Origin: Opitutales bacterium | Lineage (GTDB): Bacteria > Verrucomicrobiota > Verrucomicrobiia > Opitutales > Opitutaceae | Direction: 5' to 3' | DNA length: 64,000 bases | NCBI GenBank assembly: GCA_018700525.1 | Contig: JABITN010000127.1 | Location: 18,943 to 82,942, forward strand | Shown: piece by piece, positions 36,179 to 44,454 of the stretch | Layout: each line of letters begins with the position of its first letter | Numbering within the stretch: position 1 is the first letter of the stretch | The notes under the pieces: model-generated | Databases searched by the model: none | What the model was told of the DNA's origin: nothing | Seen by the model: only the letters and a program-made list of their open reading frames with translations | Translations under genes and position numbers: made by a program

Positions 36179-38728
36179 ATGCTTATGAATAAATCAAAAT
36201 ATTTTCTGTCGAATTTGACGCTATGCGTTCTCGTCTCGATATTAACCTTCCTCTCGCCGCAAATTGCGGAAGGGCAAACGGAGATTGATTTGAAGATCCG
36301 CTTGATGTCCGAAGCCTTGCAAGCGCGCGATTCTGGTGATCTGACGACTGCTCGTGATCGTTTGCAACAATTGTTGGAGATCGCTCCAGCGGACCGTTCG
36401 GTTCAAAGTATTTTAGACAGCGTGGATAGTATGATCGATAATAAGACCCGATCAGGCGTCGCTGGAAACGGGGCGGCTCGGCGTTCGGCTTTGCAGAGCG
36501 AAGCGGAGTATTTGGCTCGTTTGGAGGCGGAGCGTATCGAGAAGTCGATGGTGAGCTCACGTGAAATTCGGGAGATTGCATTGAGACAGGCAAAACGAGG
36601 CGATTTTCCTCTGGCGTTGAGAACGATTCGAAAAGCGGCCGAAATGCTCGAGCCGAATCCTCTGACTCAGACTTTGATAGACGAGCTCAAACGCGATGAA
36701 CGCGATATCCTCAGACAGCAATCTTCTTACGACGCGAAGCGTGTGGCCGCTTCCGAATCAGGAAAAGCGAGATTGTCGATAGAGCAAATAAGTCCGGATT
36801 TCGTTAATCTTCAGGAAGAGGTCGAGGCTTTGAGCCTTAGAGGACGGAGCCAATTTGTTGCGGGTGACATCGATGGAGCGGAAGCGACTTTCAAGCGTAT
36901 CGAAGCCTTGGATCCGAATAACGCGATGGCCAAGAGCTTTCAGGTACGCATTTCGCAGGAACGTCAATCGATGGCGTATTTGAATAAATTGAAGTCGCGC
37001 GAGCAATTGCTCGAAGAAGTTTCGAGCGCTTGGCAGCGTCCTGGGATTTATGAAGAGCGTCCTGATATCGATCCTACGATATTGGGACCGGCTCCAATGC
37101 TCCAGAAACTTAATCAAATTGTAATTTCAAATGTAAATTTCACCGAGCAGCCGCTTAACCGGGTAGTGAATACATTGAGCGCCATTTCAGAAGAGTTCGA
37201 CAATACGGATACAGGGGCTCGTGGGGTGAATCTCGTTTTGCTCGACCCGAATAGAACGAACCCGATGGTGAACATCACTTTGCGCAATCTATCTCTGAAA
37301 CGAATTTTAGATTTTATCGTAGATTCGGTTGGTTTTCAGTATGAGATTCAAGATGACGCAGTTGTTTTACGGCCCGGTGGCGAACGAAGAAATTTGAATA
37401 CGGAAGTATTTCCGGTGTCGCGTTCAACGGTAATTCGTATGACCGGGATTTCAGGAAGCACTTCTGAGAGTTCGTTCAATGGGGATCCATTTGCCTCTTC
37501 ACAAGGAACTTCCTCGCCGGCCAGAGGTATGGCCGGCGATGCGGTCACAATTCGTAATTTCTTGCAGCAAGCAGGGGTGGATTTTACTGGATCGGAAGGC
37601 AGCACGCTCGCATATGATGGATCGGCTATGATCGTGACGCAGACGACACGCAATCTGGAGCGTATCAGAAATATACTGAACCGCTACAATGACGTGAAGC
37701 AGGTCGAGATCGAAGCGAAGTTCTTAGAAGTTCAGGAAGGGACGCTTGAAGAACTCGGGTTCGATTGGATCGCAACGGATAGCAATTACAATACGGGAAA
37801 TGGTCGGGGTGAACAGTATCGAAGCTCGATTCGCAGTCTTTCGGATACCAGTTCTCCATCGAATGTCGCCAGTGCGATTTTAATCGATGGCGTTGAAGTC
37901 GAGCGTATCTCTCCGCCGGATATTCCTGGTGGAGTGCCTCTGGGATTGGGTAGCGTCCCTTTCACAAATGTACTCGGTTCTGTGGGATCAATGGATATGG
38001 ACGTCAGGATTCGGGCTTTGTCTCAGAGCTCCGGTTCGGATTTGTTGAGCGCTCCGAAAGTGACTGTGCTTTCGGGTAATCAGGCTGAAATCAATGTCAG
38101 CCAAGAATTCCGCTACCCGACCCGTTATACCGATGCGGAAAGCAATGTCGGCAATACGAGCGGCGGTACTTTAGGAGGTGGAGCGGCTGGGGTTACAATC
38201 ACGCCAGGTACGCCAGAGGATTTCGAGATGCGCAATATCGGCGTCGAGCTGTCGGTTACGCCAATTGTGGAAGAAGATGACTACAGTATTACTTTGGAGC
38301 TGAATCCGAAAGTGACGGAGTTCGAGGGATTCGTCGAATATGGCGGTCCGAGTGTCGCATTGACTTCTGATCGCACCGTAAAGGTCCCATCAGGGTTCTA
38401 TCAGCCGATTTTCGCTGTGCGCGAGGTCTCTACGAAAGTGACTATATGGGACGGTGCTACCGTTGTCATGGGTGGACTCACTCGCGAAGATGTGGTTACC
38501 GTCAATGATAAGGTTCCGTTCTTAGGAGATATTCCATTCTTGGGACGGTTTTTCCGCTCGGAAGGGGAATCTTCATCTAAGCGTAATTTGCTGATTTTCG
38601 TGACTGCTAATTTAGTTAGCCCAGGTGGTTCCTTGAAGCGTCAAACGTTACGTGGCGTACAGCCCGGAGCGTTGTTCCAAAATCCAACTATCGTGACACC
38701 TGGCGGCAGTGAGTCTCGTAGTCAGTAG
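36179..38728 (+). CDS. Secretin (PilQ/GspD-like, Amuc_1098 homologue)
   Basis: An 849-residue outer-membrane secretin. A signal peptide ends near EGQTE. A TPR-like helical region (about 35-290) with repeated charged helices precedes secretin N-domains (VNTLSAISEEF and ITLRNLSLKRILDFIVDSVGFQY, then LERIRNILNRYNDVKQVEIEAKFLEVQEG). The C-terminal pore domain includes LLSAPKVTVLSGNQAEINVSQEF, IGVELSVTPIVEEDDYSITLELNPKV and WDGATVVMGGLTREDV, ending PFLGDIPFLGRFFRS. It forms the multimeric outer-membrane channel for the fibre or substrate of this locus. The TPR extension is longer than in proteobacterial PilQ. It has no AMIN domain. Confidence 0.88.
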   Translation: MLMNKSKYFLSNLTLCVLVSILTFLSPQIAEGQTEIDLKIRLMSEALQARDSGDLTTARDRLQQLLEIAPADRSVQSILDSVDSMIDNKTRSGVAGNGAARRSALQSEAEYLARLEAERIEKSMVSSREIREIALRQAKRGDFPLALRTIRKAAEMLEPNPLTQTLIDELKRDERDILRQQSSYDAKRVAASESGKARLSIEQISPDFVNLQEEVEALSLRGRSQFVAGDIDGAEATFKRIEALDPNNAMAKSFQVRISQERQSMAYLNKLKSREQLLEEVSSAWQRPGIYEERPDIDPTILGPAPMLQKLNQIVISNVNFTEQPLNRVVNTLSAISEEFDNTDTGARGVNLVLLDPNRTNPMVNITLRNLSLKRILDFIVDSVGFQYEIQDDAVVLRPGGERRNLNTEVFPVSRSTVIRMTGISGSTSESSFNGDPFASSQGTSSPARGMAGDAVTIRNFLQQAGVDFTGSEGSTLAYDGSAMIVTQTTRNLERIRNILNRYNDVKQVEIEAKFLEVQEGTLEELGFDWIATDSNYNTGNGRGEQYRSSIRSLSDTSSPSNVASAILIDGVEVERISPPDIPGGVPLGLGSVPFTNVLGSVGSMDMDVRIRALSQSSGSDLLSAPKVTVLSGNQAEINVSQEFRYPTRYTDAESNVGNTSGGTLGGGAAGVTITPGTPEDFEMRNIGVELSVTPIVEEDDYSITLELNPKVTEFEGFVEYGGPSVALTSDRTVKVPSGFYQPIFAVREVSTKVTIWDGATVVMGGLTREDVVTVNDKVPFLGDIPFLGRFFRSEGESSSKRNLLIFVTANLVSPGGSLKRQTLRGVQPGALFQNPTIVTPGGSESRSQ

Positions 38729-38785
38729 GACGAGAGTCGATTGACCGGTTACTGAACTCGAAACCGCGATTTGGTATTTGATATT

Positions 38786-38805
38786 CCTCGCGCATCTGCG
38801 CGAGG
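38786..38805 (+). promoter_or_regulatory. Perfect hairpin covering the ribosome-binding site of the 5'-3' exonuclease gene
   Basis: CCTCGCGCA (38786-38794) and TGCGCGAGG (38797-38805) are exact inverted copies two bases apart. The right arm ends in GAGG, the most Shine-Dalgarno-like sequence before the ATG at 38813. Folding in mRNA would therefore hide the ribosome-binding site. There is no T-run after it, so it is not a normal terminator of the secretin operon. Regulation by this hairpin is inferred. Confidence 0.6.
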
Positions 38806-38812
38806 ATTGCTC

Positions 38813-39703
38813 ATGCCTAAATACATGCTAGTCGACGGTTTCAACATGGCCTTTCGCGCTTATTACGCGGTTCGCGAATTAACGCGTATGGATGGCTTCC
38901 CGACGAATGCGTTGTACGGTTGGGTGCGGTCGATGTGGAAGCTCGTGGACGACCAGAAGCCGAACGAGACGATTGTTTTTTTCGATCTGGGCGGAGCGCA
39001 GGCGAAATTGGCTTTACTCCCTGAATACAAGGCGAACCGAGGCGAAACACCGGAAGAGTTCGAGAAACAAGTGCCTATTATCAAAGACCTGACGCGGGCG
39101 ATGGGTTATGGGATCTACGAAAAACATGGAGTTGAGTCGGACGATCTTTTGGCTGCGTATGCCAACAAGCTTTGCGGTGATGACCCAGATGCGACGGTGC
39201 TAATCGTCAGTGCGGATAAGGACTTTGCTCAGTCGGTGAATGAACGTATTCACATGCTCTTGCCGCCGCCGACTGCGAATCCCCGTTTGGGGTGGCGTTT
39301 GATGGATCCGTCGGGCGTCGAGGAAAAGTTCGGAGTGAAGGCCTCGCAGATTTCAGATTATTTATCATTGATTGGCGACTCGTCGGATAATATCCTAGGG
39401 ATTCCTGGAGTTGGTCCGAAGACGGCTGTGAAGTGGCTGAATGAATACGGAGATATCGATAGCATCTTTGAGAATGCCGATAAGTTGAAGCCGGTTCGTT
39501 TTCAGGAATTAGTGACCACTATGGTCGATCGCATGGCGATTAATCGAAAGATCATTACGTTCGATCCCGATTGCGGTCCTGAATCGATCTCGTTGGGCTC
39601 GGTCGATCCTGGGGCTCTGTTTGAAATCCTTGAAGAAATGGAAATGAATACGCATCTTAAGGAAGCGAAGAAGCGTTATTCCCAAGGAGAGTTGGCTTTT
39701 TAA
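38813..39703 (+). CDS. Stand-alone 5'-3' exonuclease (Pol I N-domain-like)
   Basis: A 296-residue flap/5' exonuclease. The opening MLVDGFNMAFRAYY, metal-site acidic residues in VESDDLLAAYAN and VSADKDFAQSV, and the helix-hairpin-helix DYLSLIGDSSDNILGIPGVGPKTAVKWL match the N-terminal domain of DNA polymerase I. No polymerase domain is attached. It likely removes RNA primers or flaps. Translation starts at ATG 38813, behind the hairpin. The upstream in-frame codons from 38771 would run through the hairpin and are unlikely to be translated. Confidence 0.88.
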   Translation: MPKYMLVDGFNMAFRAYYAVRELTRMDGFPTNALYGWVRSMWKLVDDQKPNETIVFFDLGGAQAKLALLPEYKANRGETPEEFEKQVPIIKDLTRAMGYGIYEKHGVESDDLLAAYANKLCGDDPDATVLIVSADKDFAQSVNERIHMLLPPPTANPRLGWRLMDPSGVEEKFGVKASQISDYLSLIGDSSDNILGIPGVGPKTAVKWLNEYGDIDSIFENADKLKPVRFQELVTTMVDRMAINRKIITFDPDCGPESISLGSVDPGALFEILEEMEMNTHLKEAKKRYSQGELAF

Positions 39704-39713
39704 AAGGGGCGTT

Positions 39714-40247
39714 TTATCCACTTTGGAATTTCGCTTTGTGCGCTGCGGCTACTTTTACGTATTTGAGGGCCCAGTTCTTGATGTTGGCTTTTTCCTCTTC
39801 GGAGAGTTGTCGAACGACCTTGGCGGGCGATCCTATTGCTAGTGATCCGGATGGTATTAGAGTTTTGGGTGTCACCAAGGATCCTGCTCCGATGATGCTG
39901 TTTCTTCCGATGATGGCGCCGTCCATTATGGTAGCTCGCATTCCAATTAGGCATTCGGCTTCGACTTTACAGGCATGGATGATGGCTCCGTGTCCGATTG
40001 TTACGTCGTTTCCGATTTCGACTCCGTAGTCATCGGCTAGATGGATGATGGTTCCATCTTGGACGTTAGTCCTAGCGCCTATAGATATGAAGTTGATGTC
40101 GCCTCTGATCACGCAGCCTGGCCATACGCTGGCGAATTCGCCTAGCATTACATCGCCGATGAGGACGGCTTCGTTGGCGACGTATGCGGTATCCGGAATA
40201 TGGGGTTTTTGAGAGAAATGATTTTTGAGGCGTTCTTCGGTTGTCAT
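39714..40247 (-). CDS. Gamma-carbonic-anhydrase family protein (hexapeptide repeat)
   Basis: A 177-residue left-handed beta-helix protein of hexapeptide repeats: VLIGDVMLGEFASVWPGCVIRGDINFISIGARTNVQDG, read in six-residue turns. The zinc ligands of the gamma class are present as histidines in IIHLADDYG, IGHGAIIHACKVE. This is the YrdA/PaaY-like group, where carbonic anhydrase activity is proven in only some members. The ATG at 40247 is chosen. Upstream sequence reads into the amidohydrolase gene. It is the last of three minus-strand genes. Confidence 0.85.
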   Translation of the reverse strand: MTTEERLKNHFSQKPHIPDTAYVANEAVLIGDVMLGEFASVWPGCVIRGDINFISIGARTNVQDGTIIHLADDYGVEIGNDVTIGHGAIIHACKVEAECLIGMRATIMDGAIIGRNSIIGAGSLVTPKTLIPSGSLAIGSPAKVVRQLSEEEKANIKNWALKYVKVAAAHKAKFQSG

Positions 40248-40263
40248 TTTAGAGATGTTTCGT

Positions 40264-41124
40264 TCAAAGAATTTTGCTGCAGTTCTTGCTGAGTATCTTG
40301 CTAAGGTCGTCAGCTTCCAACCCGCAGTTGCGCAGCGCATTTAAGTGTGAAGTGAAATCGGGGATCGATTGTCGCTTCGGAAAAGTTCTTAGTGGATAGT
40401 CCGTGCCGAAAAGAATTCTACCTGCTCCGATCTGATCGATCGCTTTTTGGTAGATTGAGTCGCTATACAGAAGGGGCGTTGCTGCTGTATCCAGATAGAC
40501 ATTATCGAGTTGCTTAAGGCGAATTAGATTCATCATACCGGCGAGATGAGCAAATATGAAGGTGGTTTCCGGATGCCTTTGAGCTGTTGAAAAAAGAGAT
40601 TCGAATGGCGTTTCAACTTTTCCCGGATAGTCGCGTGTGGTTGGATCGGTGACGTGGAAGTTGACGGATTTACCGCGATTGGCGGCGAGTTCGAACGCGT
40701 TGTCGAGTATTTCGTTTTCATAAGCGTATCCTTGGGCGGGTGGATTGAGCTCGCCTATCCCTGATAACCCTGCGTCAAAAGCGCGTTCCAACATGTCGAG
40801 CGCTCTGGTTCCTCCGTTGGCATTGAAGGCCGCGTAAGCGATGAGGCGGTCGGGGTGGGTTTGAATCCATTCGATCTGCCATGCTAGGTTTTCCATACAG
40901 GTATCGGGGTTCTCCCAATACCAGCCGAGGATGATCGCTTTTTCGACTCCGGCGTCATCCATGTCTTTCAGTAGCTGATCGACGTCGGCCCATCCTTGGA
41001 GAGCTGGGCCACTCTCTGGAGCGACGCAATCAAGCCAAGACCGTTCTCCTCTGGCTTCGGCCCAGATTTTTGGCGTTTTGTAGACGCTTGGTGGATACAG
41101 GTGAATATGGGCGTCGATGACCAC
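40264..41124 (-). CDS. TIM-barrel amidohydrolase
   Basis: A 286-residue metal-dependent hydrolase of the amidohydrolase_2 (PF04909-type) fold. It starts with the metal motif VIDAHIHLYPPS at residues 2-13. The second-strand histidine lies in VNFHVTDPT, another in FIFAHLAGMM, and the late aspartate in RILFGTDYPLRTF. Relatives decarboxylate or hydrolyse cyclic and aromatic acids, and the substrate here is unknown. GTG at 41124 is used as start since it places the metal motif at the N-terminus, and it leaves an 11-base gap to the upstream gene. Confidence 0.78.
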   Translation of the reverse strand: MVIDAHIHLYPPSVYKTPKIWAEARGERSWLDCVAPESGPALQGWADVDQLLKDMDDAGVEKAIILGWYWENPDTCMENLAWQIEWIQTHPDRLIAYAAFNANGGTRALDMLERAFDAGLSGIGELNPPAQGYAYENEILDNAFELAANRGKSVNFHVTDPTTRDYPGKVETPFESLFSTAQRHPETTFIFAHLAGMMNLIRLKQLDNVYLDTAATPLLYSDSIYQKAIDQIGAGRILFGTDYPLRTFPKRQSIPDFTSHLNALRNCGLEADDLSKILSKNCSKIL

Positions 41125-41135
41125 GATTGTCCGAA

Positions 41136-42230
41136 CTAGGTTCTTTTGCTTTCGTAGATGCGTTGAAGGCTTTGCCTCACGAGTGACCCCATTGAATCGC
41201 ATTTGAGAAAGGACTTGTCTTGGTAGTGATCAGAAAGCTCTTCCCGAAGTTGAAGCACGTTTTCTTTGGGGGAGAGCCGGTCTCGAGACATGGCTTCCAG
41301 AAGCGCCTTGATGCGGAGCTTGATCATTTTCATTCTGCGGGCGACTGAGTGATGCACTTCGCTTTGGTATTGGTGTGCGGTATTGGGATCGATATGGCTG
41401 GTGCAAAAAGCGACCAAGGCGTTGTTTTCTTTGAAGAATTGAGGCAGATAGAAATTTTTTCGGCCGTCGTAGGATTGTTGATCGAAATCCATTGCGCGGA
41501 TACGAATTTGGGTGCCTTCGAAGTCGGGGGTAATGTCTACGATGAAATTGTAGGGACGCATGTCGCCGAGCAGGCGGACGAAGCAGCGTTCGTTGAATTT
41601 AATGAGTTCTTTTGCGATGCGTATTGCTTTGAGGGGTTTGTATTCCATCCAGTCATCGATAAACATATCGCCGGGCAGTCCAACGATGTGCTCCTCTATC
41701 AGTGTATTTCCATCGACGATGAAGTGCATGCGATTGGGCGATAGGAGGTGTTCGAGTTCAAGCCCGTAGATGCGGGATGCGTCGCCCTTTTTTATGTAGA
41801 AGTAGTCTTGGTTGTCGTTGCGCGAATTGACGATGCGAATTCGGAATGGTTTCGAATTTCCGAAAACACAGTAGTCGATCCGGTCGACGTATAGGTGACC
41901 GATGGAAGAAAGGTCACCACCGGACTTTATTATGGCGTAGATGTGTTTTAGTCCTTCGGAGAGTTTGGCGATCATTACTTGATCGTAGATGACGGTTTGC
42001 CAGAGAGTGTCCTCATCGTTATCGTCGTAGAGCGGAGCCGATGCTTGGAATTGCTCGAGCTCTTTATAGGTAACTGGGAGACGCTGCTCGCGGTTGAAGC
42101 TTTTCAAATAGTGGCGAAGCGACTCGCTAATCGGATAGGCGGGTTTGCGCGGGACTCCGGAATGCTGTTTACGCGAATCGCCAGCGAGCGAATTTGTTAG
42201 AAAATTGGTTGTCGATTCTTTGGATTCCAC
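41136..42230 (-). CDS. Unrecognised protein with APH/kinase-like fold
   Basis: I do not recognise the family. Counting from the GTG at 42230 (364 residues), the protein keeps the order of kinase-fold motifs: an N-lobe lysine in YFYIKKGDAS (K147), a helix glutamate in YGLELEHLL, and a hinge like aminoglycoside phosphotransferases (LIEEHIVGLPG). The catalytic loop is LGDMRPYNFIVD (D223, N228), and AMDFDQQ (D248) stands for DFG. The histidine normally before the catalytic aspartate is glycine. It probably phosphorylates a small molecule or lipid-linked sugar, but this is inference. The frame stays open to 42521, opposite the biotinyl gene, so the start is uncertain. Confidence 0.6.
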   Translation of the reverse strand: MESKESTTNFLTNSLAGDSRKQHSGVPRKPAYPISESLRHYLKSFNREQRLPVTYKELEQFQASAPLYDDNDEDTLWQTVIYDQVMIAKLSEGLKHIYAIIKSGGDLSSIGHLYVDRIDYCVFGNSKPFRIRIVNSRNDNQDYFYIKKGDASRIYGLELEHLLSPNRMHFIVDGNTLIEEHIVGLPGDMFIDDWMEYKPLKAIRIAKELIKFNERCFVRLLGDMRPYNFIVDITPDFEGTQIRIRAMDFDQQSYDGRKNFYLPQFFKENNALVAFCTSHIDPNTAHQYQSEVHHSVARRMKMIKLRIKALLEAMSRDRLSPKENVLQLREELSDHYQDKSFLKCDSMGSLVRQSLQRIYESKRT

Positions 42231-42369
42231 AGTCGAGGCGGTTGCGGTGGGATAATAGCGTTCAATTGAAGGACGACAAGGGGAATGCGTACCGGGGATT
42301 TCGGAAAGCCGATATAGGCTGCTCCTAGGCTTCTTCTTGGTGGGACGGGCGAGTAGTGCTTTTTTTAAG

Positions 42370-42582
42370 ATGTTTCCAGCTATGGCTGCGGCGGGAATGC
42401 CGGTAGCTAAAGAGAAATCTGTTGTGAACCCCACTCCACCTTCTTCCTCCGCTTCTTCGATTGGGGAGGCCATGAAAATGAATACGCTTGTTACGGCAAC
42501 TACTTCGGGTTCGGTCAGCACGATTAATGTTGGAGCGGGCGATATGGTTGAAGAAGGCCAAGCCTTGCTTTCGGTAGATTAG
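42370..42582 (+). CDS. Half biotinyl-domain protein (possible remnant)
   Basis: A 70-residue product. After an alanine/proline/serine-rich linker it enters straight at the biotinylation motif GEAMKM (K36) and continues TLVTATTSGSVSTINVGAGDMVEEGQALLSVD. That is the second half of a biotin carboxyl carrier domain, as in GcdC/OadA tails. The first half, which normally packs against it, is missing, so the domain may be unstable or complete itself with another chain. Sixteen bases downstream begins an OadB-like gene, so this was part of a sodium-pump decarboxylase operon. Upstream the frame has no start of note back to a stop at 42256. Confidence 0.5.
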   Translation: MFPAMAAAGMPVAKEKSVVNPTPPSSSASSIGEAMKMNTLVTATTSGSVSTINVGAGDMVEEGQALLSVD

Positions 42583-42598
42583 AGCGAGGAACGGTATT

Positions 42599-43024
42599 AT
42601 GGATTTTTCGGGACTGTTCGAGTTGACTGGATTTGGCGCGATTACGTGGCAGGTGATGGTCATGTGGTGTCTGGTTTTGGGCATGCTTTATCTGGCGGTG
42701 TTCAAGCAGTTCGAGCCGCTTCTATTGGTGCCGATCGCATTTGGAGCATTAATAGCTAATTTGCCGAGGAAAGGCGTGATCGAGACGCCGCCGGTCGCTC
42801 TTAATTCCGAATTGGATGGGGTGGTTACCAAGGTTTGGGTAGAGAGGGGTCAAAAGGTAATCGAGCAACAAGCTTTGTTCGAAATACGGTCCGAGGATGG
42901 CGAAACTCATGGGGTGATATCTAAGTACAATGGGAGCGTCTCTGGAATTCATGTCTTAGCAGGCCAGAAAGTATATTATGGAGAATCCCTTATCGTTACT
43001 GTTCAACGCGAAGTGGGTGGTTAG
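42599..43024 (+). CDS. OadB N-terminus joined to a lipoyl-like domain (probable truncated gene)
   Basis: A 141-residue product. Residues 1-58 match the start of the beta subunit of sodium-translocating decarboxylases: TGFGAITWQVMVMW, then YLAVFKQFEPLLLVPIAFGALIANLP. From about residue 62 it becomes a lipoyl/biotinyl-type beta sandwich (GVVTKVWVERGQKVIEQQALFEI, then GSVSGIHVLAGQKVYYGESLIVTV). The hairpin has no MKM or DKA lysine, so it cannot carry biotin or lipoate. Some OadB relatives may hold such an insert, in which case the remaining ten or so helices have been lost. A full OadB is about 400 residues. It cannot pump sodium in this form. Confidence 0.55.
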   Translation: MDFSGLFELTGFGAITWQVMVMWCLVLGMLYLAVFKQFEPLLLVPIAFGALIANLPRKGVIETPPVALNSELDGVVTKVWVERGQKVIEQQALFEIRSEDGETHGVISKYNGSVSGIHVLAGQKVYYGESLIVTVQREVGG

Positions 43025-43079
43025 CGTACCTACGATGTAGGGGGTGCGAGCGCTGGCTTTACGAGTTTTGGGTTGTCTA

Positions 43080-43952
43080 TCAGCGGCTCGTTCGTTCGTA
43101 GGCGAAGAGGAATTGCTGGGCGTAGCCGGCGTATGAGCCTAAGTGGATACGGCCGAACCGCTCGAGCTGCGGATTAGACCATCCTTCTAGCCCGTAACGG
43201 GTTTTGAGGACTTTGATGATCCAGGTGTCGACGGGGAAGGCTTCGTATTTTCGAGCACCGAAAAGTAAAGTGCAGTCGGCAATTTTGGAGCCGACTCCAG
43301 GAAAGGCGACGAGGCGCTCTTTAGCTTCCTCGTAGGGAAGGGATTCGATTGTCTCGAGGCAGTTGGGTTCTTGAACGATAAGATCAGCGGTTCGTTTGAT
43401 GTTTTTCGCTCGAAATCCGAGACCAAGCGATCGTAGGAATTCTTCGCTCGATTGGGCGATTTGTTTCCAGGTCGGTAGCGCGTTCGGTCCGGAGGGCACT
43501 ATTTTGTCGCCGAGTTCGTTGGCTAGGTTGGCGCACATGATCTTAATCTGGGGAATCTGTTTGGTAGCGGAGCACATGAAGCCTAACAGGGTCTCGTTGA
43601 ATGGTTGATTGAGAAGACGCAATTCAGGAAAGGCTCTAATGGAGGCTTGTAGGTGAGAGTCGCTTCGCCAAGGCAATTGGTCGATAATCGCATTCCAGTC
43701 CGTATCTAGAAGCAGGTAGTCGCGGATTGCCTGCTCGGTGGTGAAGTTATTTTCGATCGGGCGCCGGACCTGTAGGGATTGGTTTGAGTCGAGTTGGAGT
43801 TGAATGAGGTGGGGACCCCAAGTCCCTTGCCAAATATTTTCTGCTTCGATTAGAGACCAACGAAAGGCCTGCCCGCCATCGAGTGTTTCGCGAAGGCTGT
43901 TGGCGGTAAAGGGATTTTCAATCGAGAGTATCTGCCAATCAGTCCATTTCAT
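43080..43952 (-). CDS. OGG1-type 8-oxoguanine DNA glycosylase/lyase
   Basis: A 290-residue helix-hairpin-helix glycosylase of the OGG1 type rather than MutM. The N-terminal domain contains ETLDGGQAFRW, a hallmark of OGG1. The HhH reads VAFPGVGSKIADCTLL with catalytic lysine K223, and the active aspartate D242 is in FPVDTWIIK. The 19-residue spacing of lysine and aspartate equals human OGG1 (K249, D268). It excises oxidised guanine and nicks the strand. Such bacterial OGG1 proteins occur in Clostridium and scattered phyla. It is convergent with the OadB fragment. Confidence 0.88.
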   Translation of the reverse strand: MKWTDWQILSIENPFTANSLRETLDGGQAFRWSLIEAENIWQGTWGPHLIQLQLDSNQSLQVRRPIENNFTTEQAIRDYLLLDTDWNAIIDQLPWRSDSHLQASIRAFPELRLLNQPFNETLLGFMCSATKQIPQIKIMCANLANELGDKIVPSGPNALPTWKQIAQSSEEFLRSLGLGFRAKNIKRTADLIVQEPNCLETIESLPYEEAKERLVAFPGVGSKIADCTLLFGARKYEAFPVDTWIIKVLKTRYGLEGWSNPQLERFGRIHLGSYAGYAQQFLFAYERTSR

Positions 43953-43975
43953 AGGCTCGTTTTGAGACTAGGCCT

Positions 43976-44431
43976 TTACTGGGATTCCGATGACCAAAGG
44001 AAACTCTGCGAGCTGAAGAGCGTGTTTCCTTGAGTATCGATAAAGTCGATTTTCCAGGCGGTTGGGATACGGCTCGATTGAACCCAGTAGCCATCGGTTA
44101 ATCCGATAAGAACGCGCTTCTTGTTGATTGATCCAGAAGGAAGCGAGCGTGTTTCGATTTTCATTGAACCGGGCTTTACGAATTGAATGCGGATGGATAC
44201 GGCTTTTTCGGCTTGGTCGGTGTCGCCGAGTTTGAGTGCTACGTAGTATCCATTGCGTTGATTCGGTTCACTGCGGATGATGGTGTATCTACCAGGATTT
44301 TCTTTTCCCGTAAGATGTTCGGAGATGCGTTTAAATGAATCTTCGTCTTGATGCTTCGTATACAAAATATCGGCTGCTTGGGAAAAGCAGGCTGCGACCG
44401 AAAAGGCGATTAAGGAGAGTAGGGTTTTCAT
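43976..44431 (-). CDS. Secreted hypothetical protein
   Basis: A 151-residue protein with a clear signal peptide (MKTLLSLIAFSVAACFSQAAD; cleavage after AQA-like site). The mature part is predicted beta-rich with a GYYVALKLGD strand and KPGSMKIETRSLPSGS. I do not recognise a family. The shape suggests a small periplasmic or surface beta-sandwich. It lies 23 bases after the helicase gene on the same strand and 23 bases before the glycosylase gene, so the three are likely co-transcribed. Confidence 0.7.
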   Translation of the reverse strand: MKTLLSLIAFSVAACFSQAADILYTKHQDEDSFKRISEHLTGKENPGRYTIIRSEPNQRNGYYVALKLGDTDQAEKAVSIRIQFVKPGSMKIETRSLPSGSINKKRVLIGLTDGYWVQSSRIPTAWKIDFIDTQGNTLFSSQSFLWSSESQ

Positions 44432-44454
44432 GAAAAGTAAAATTTGATTTGCAA

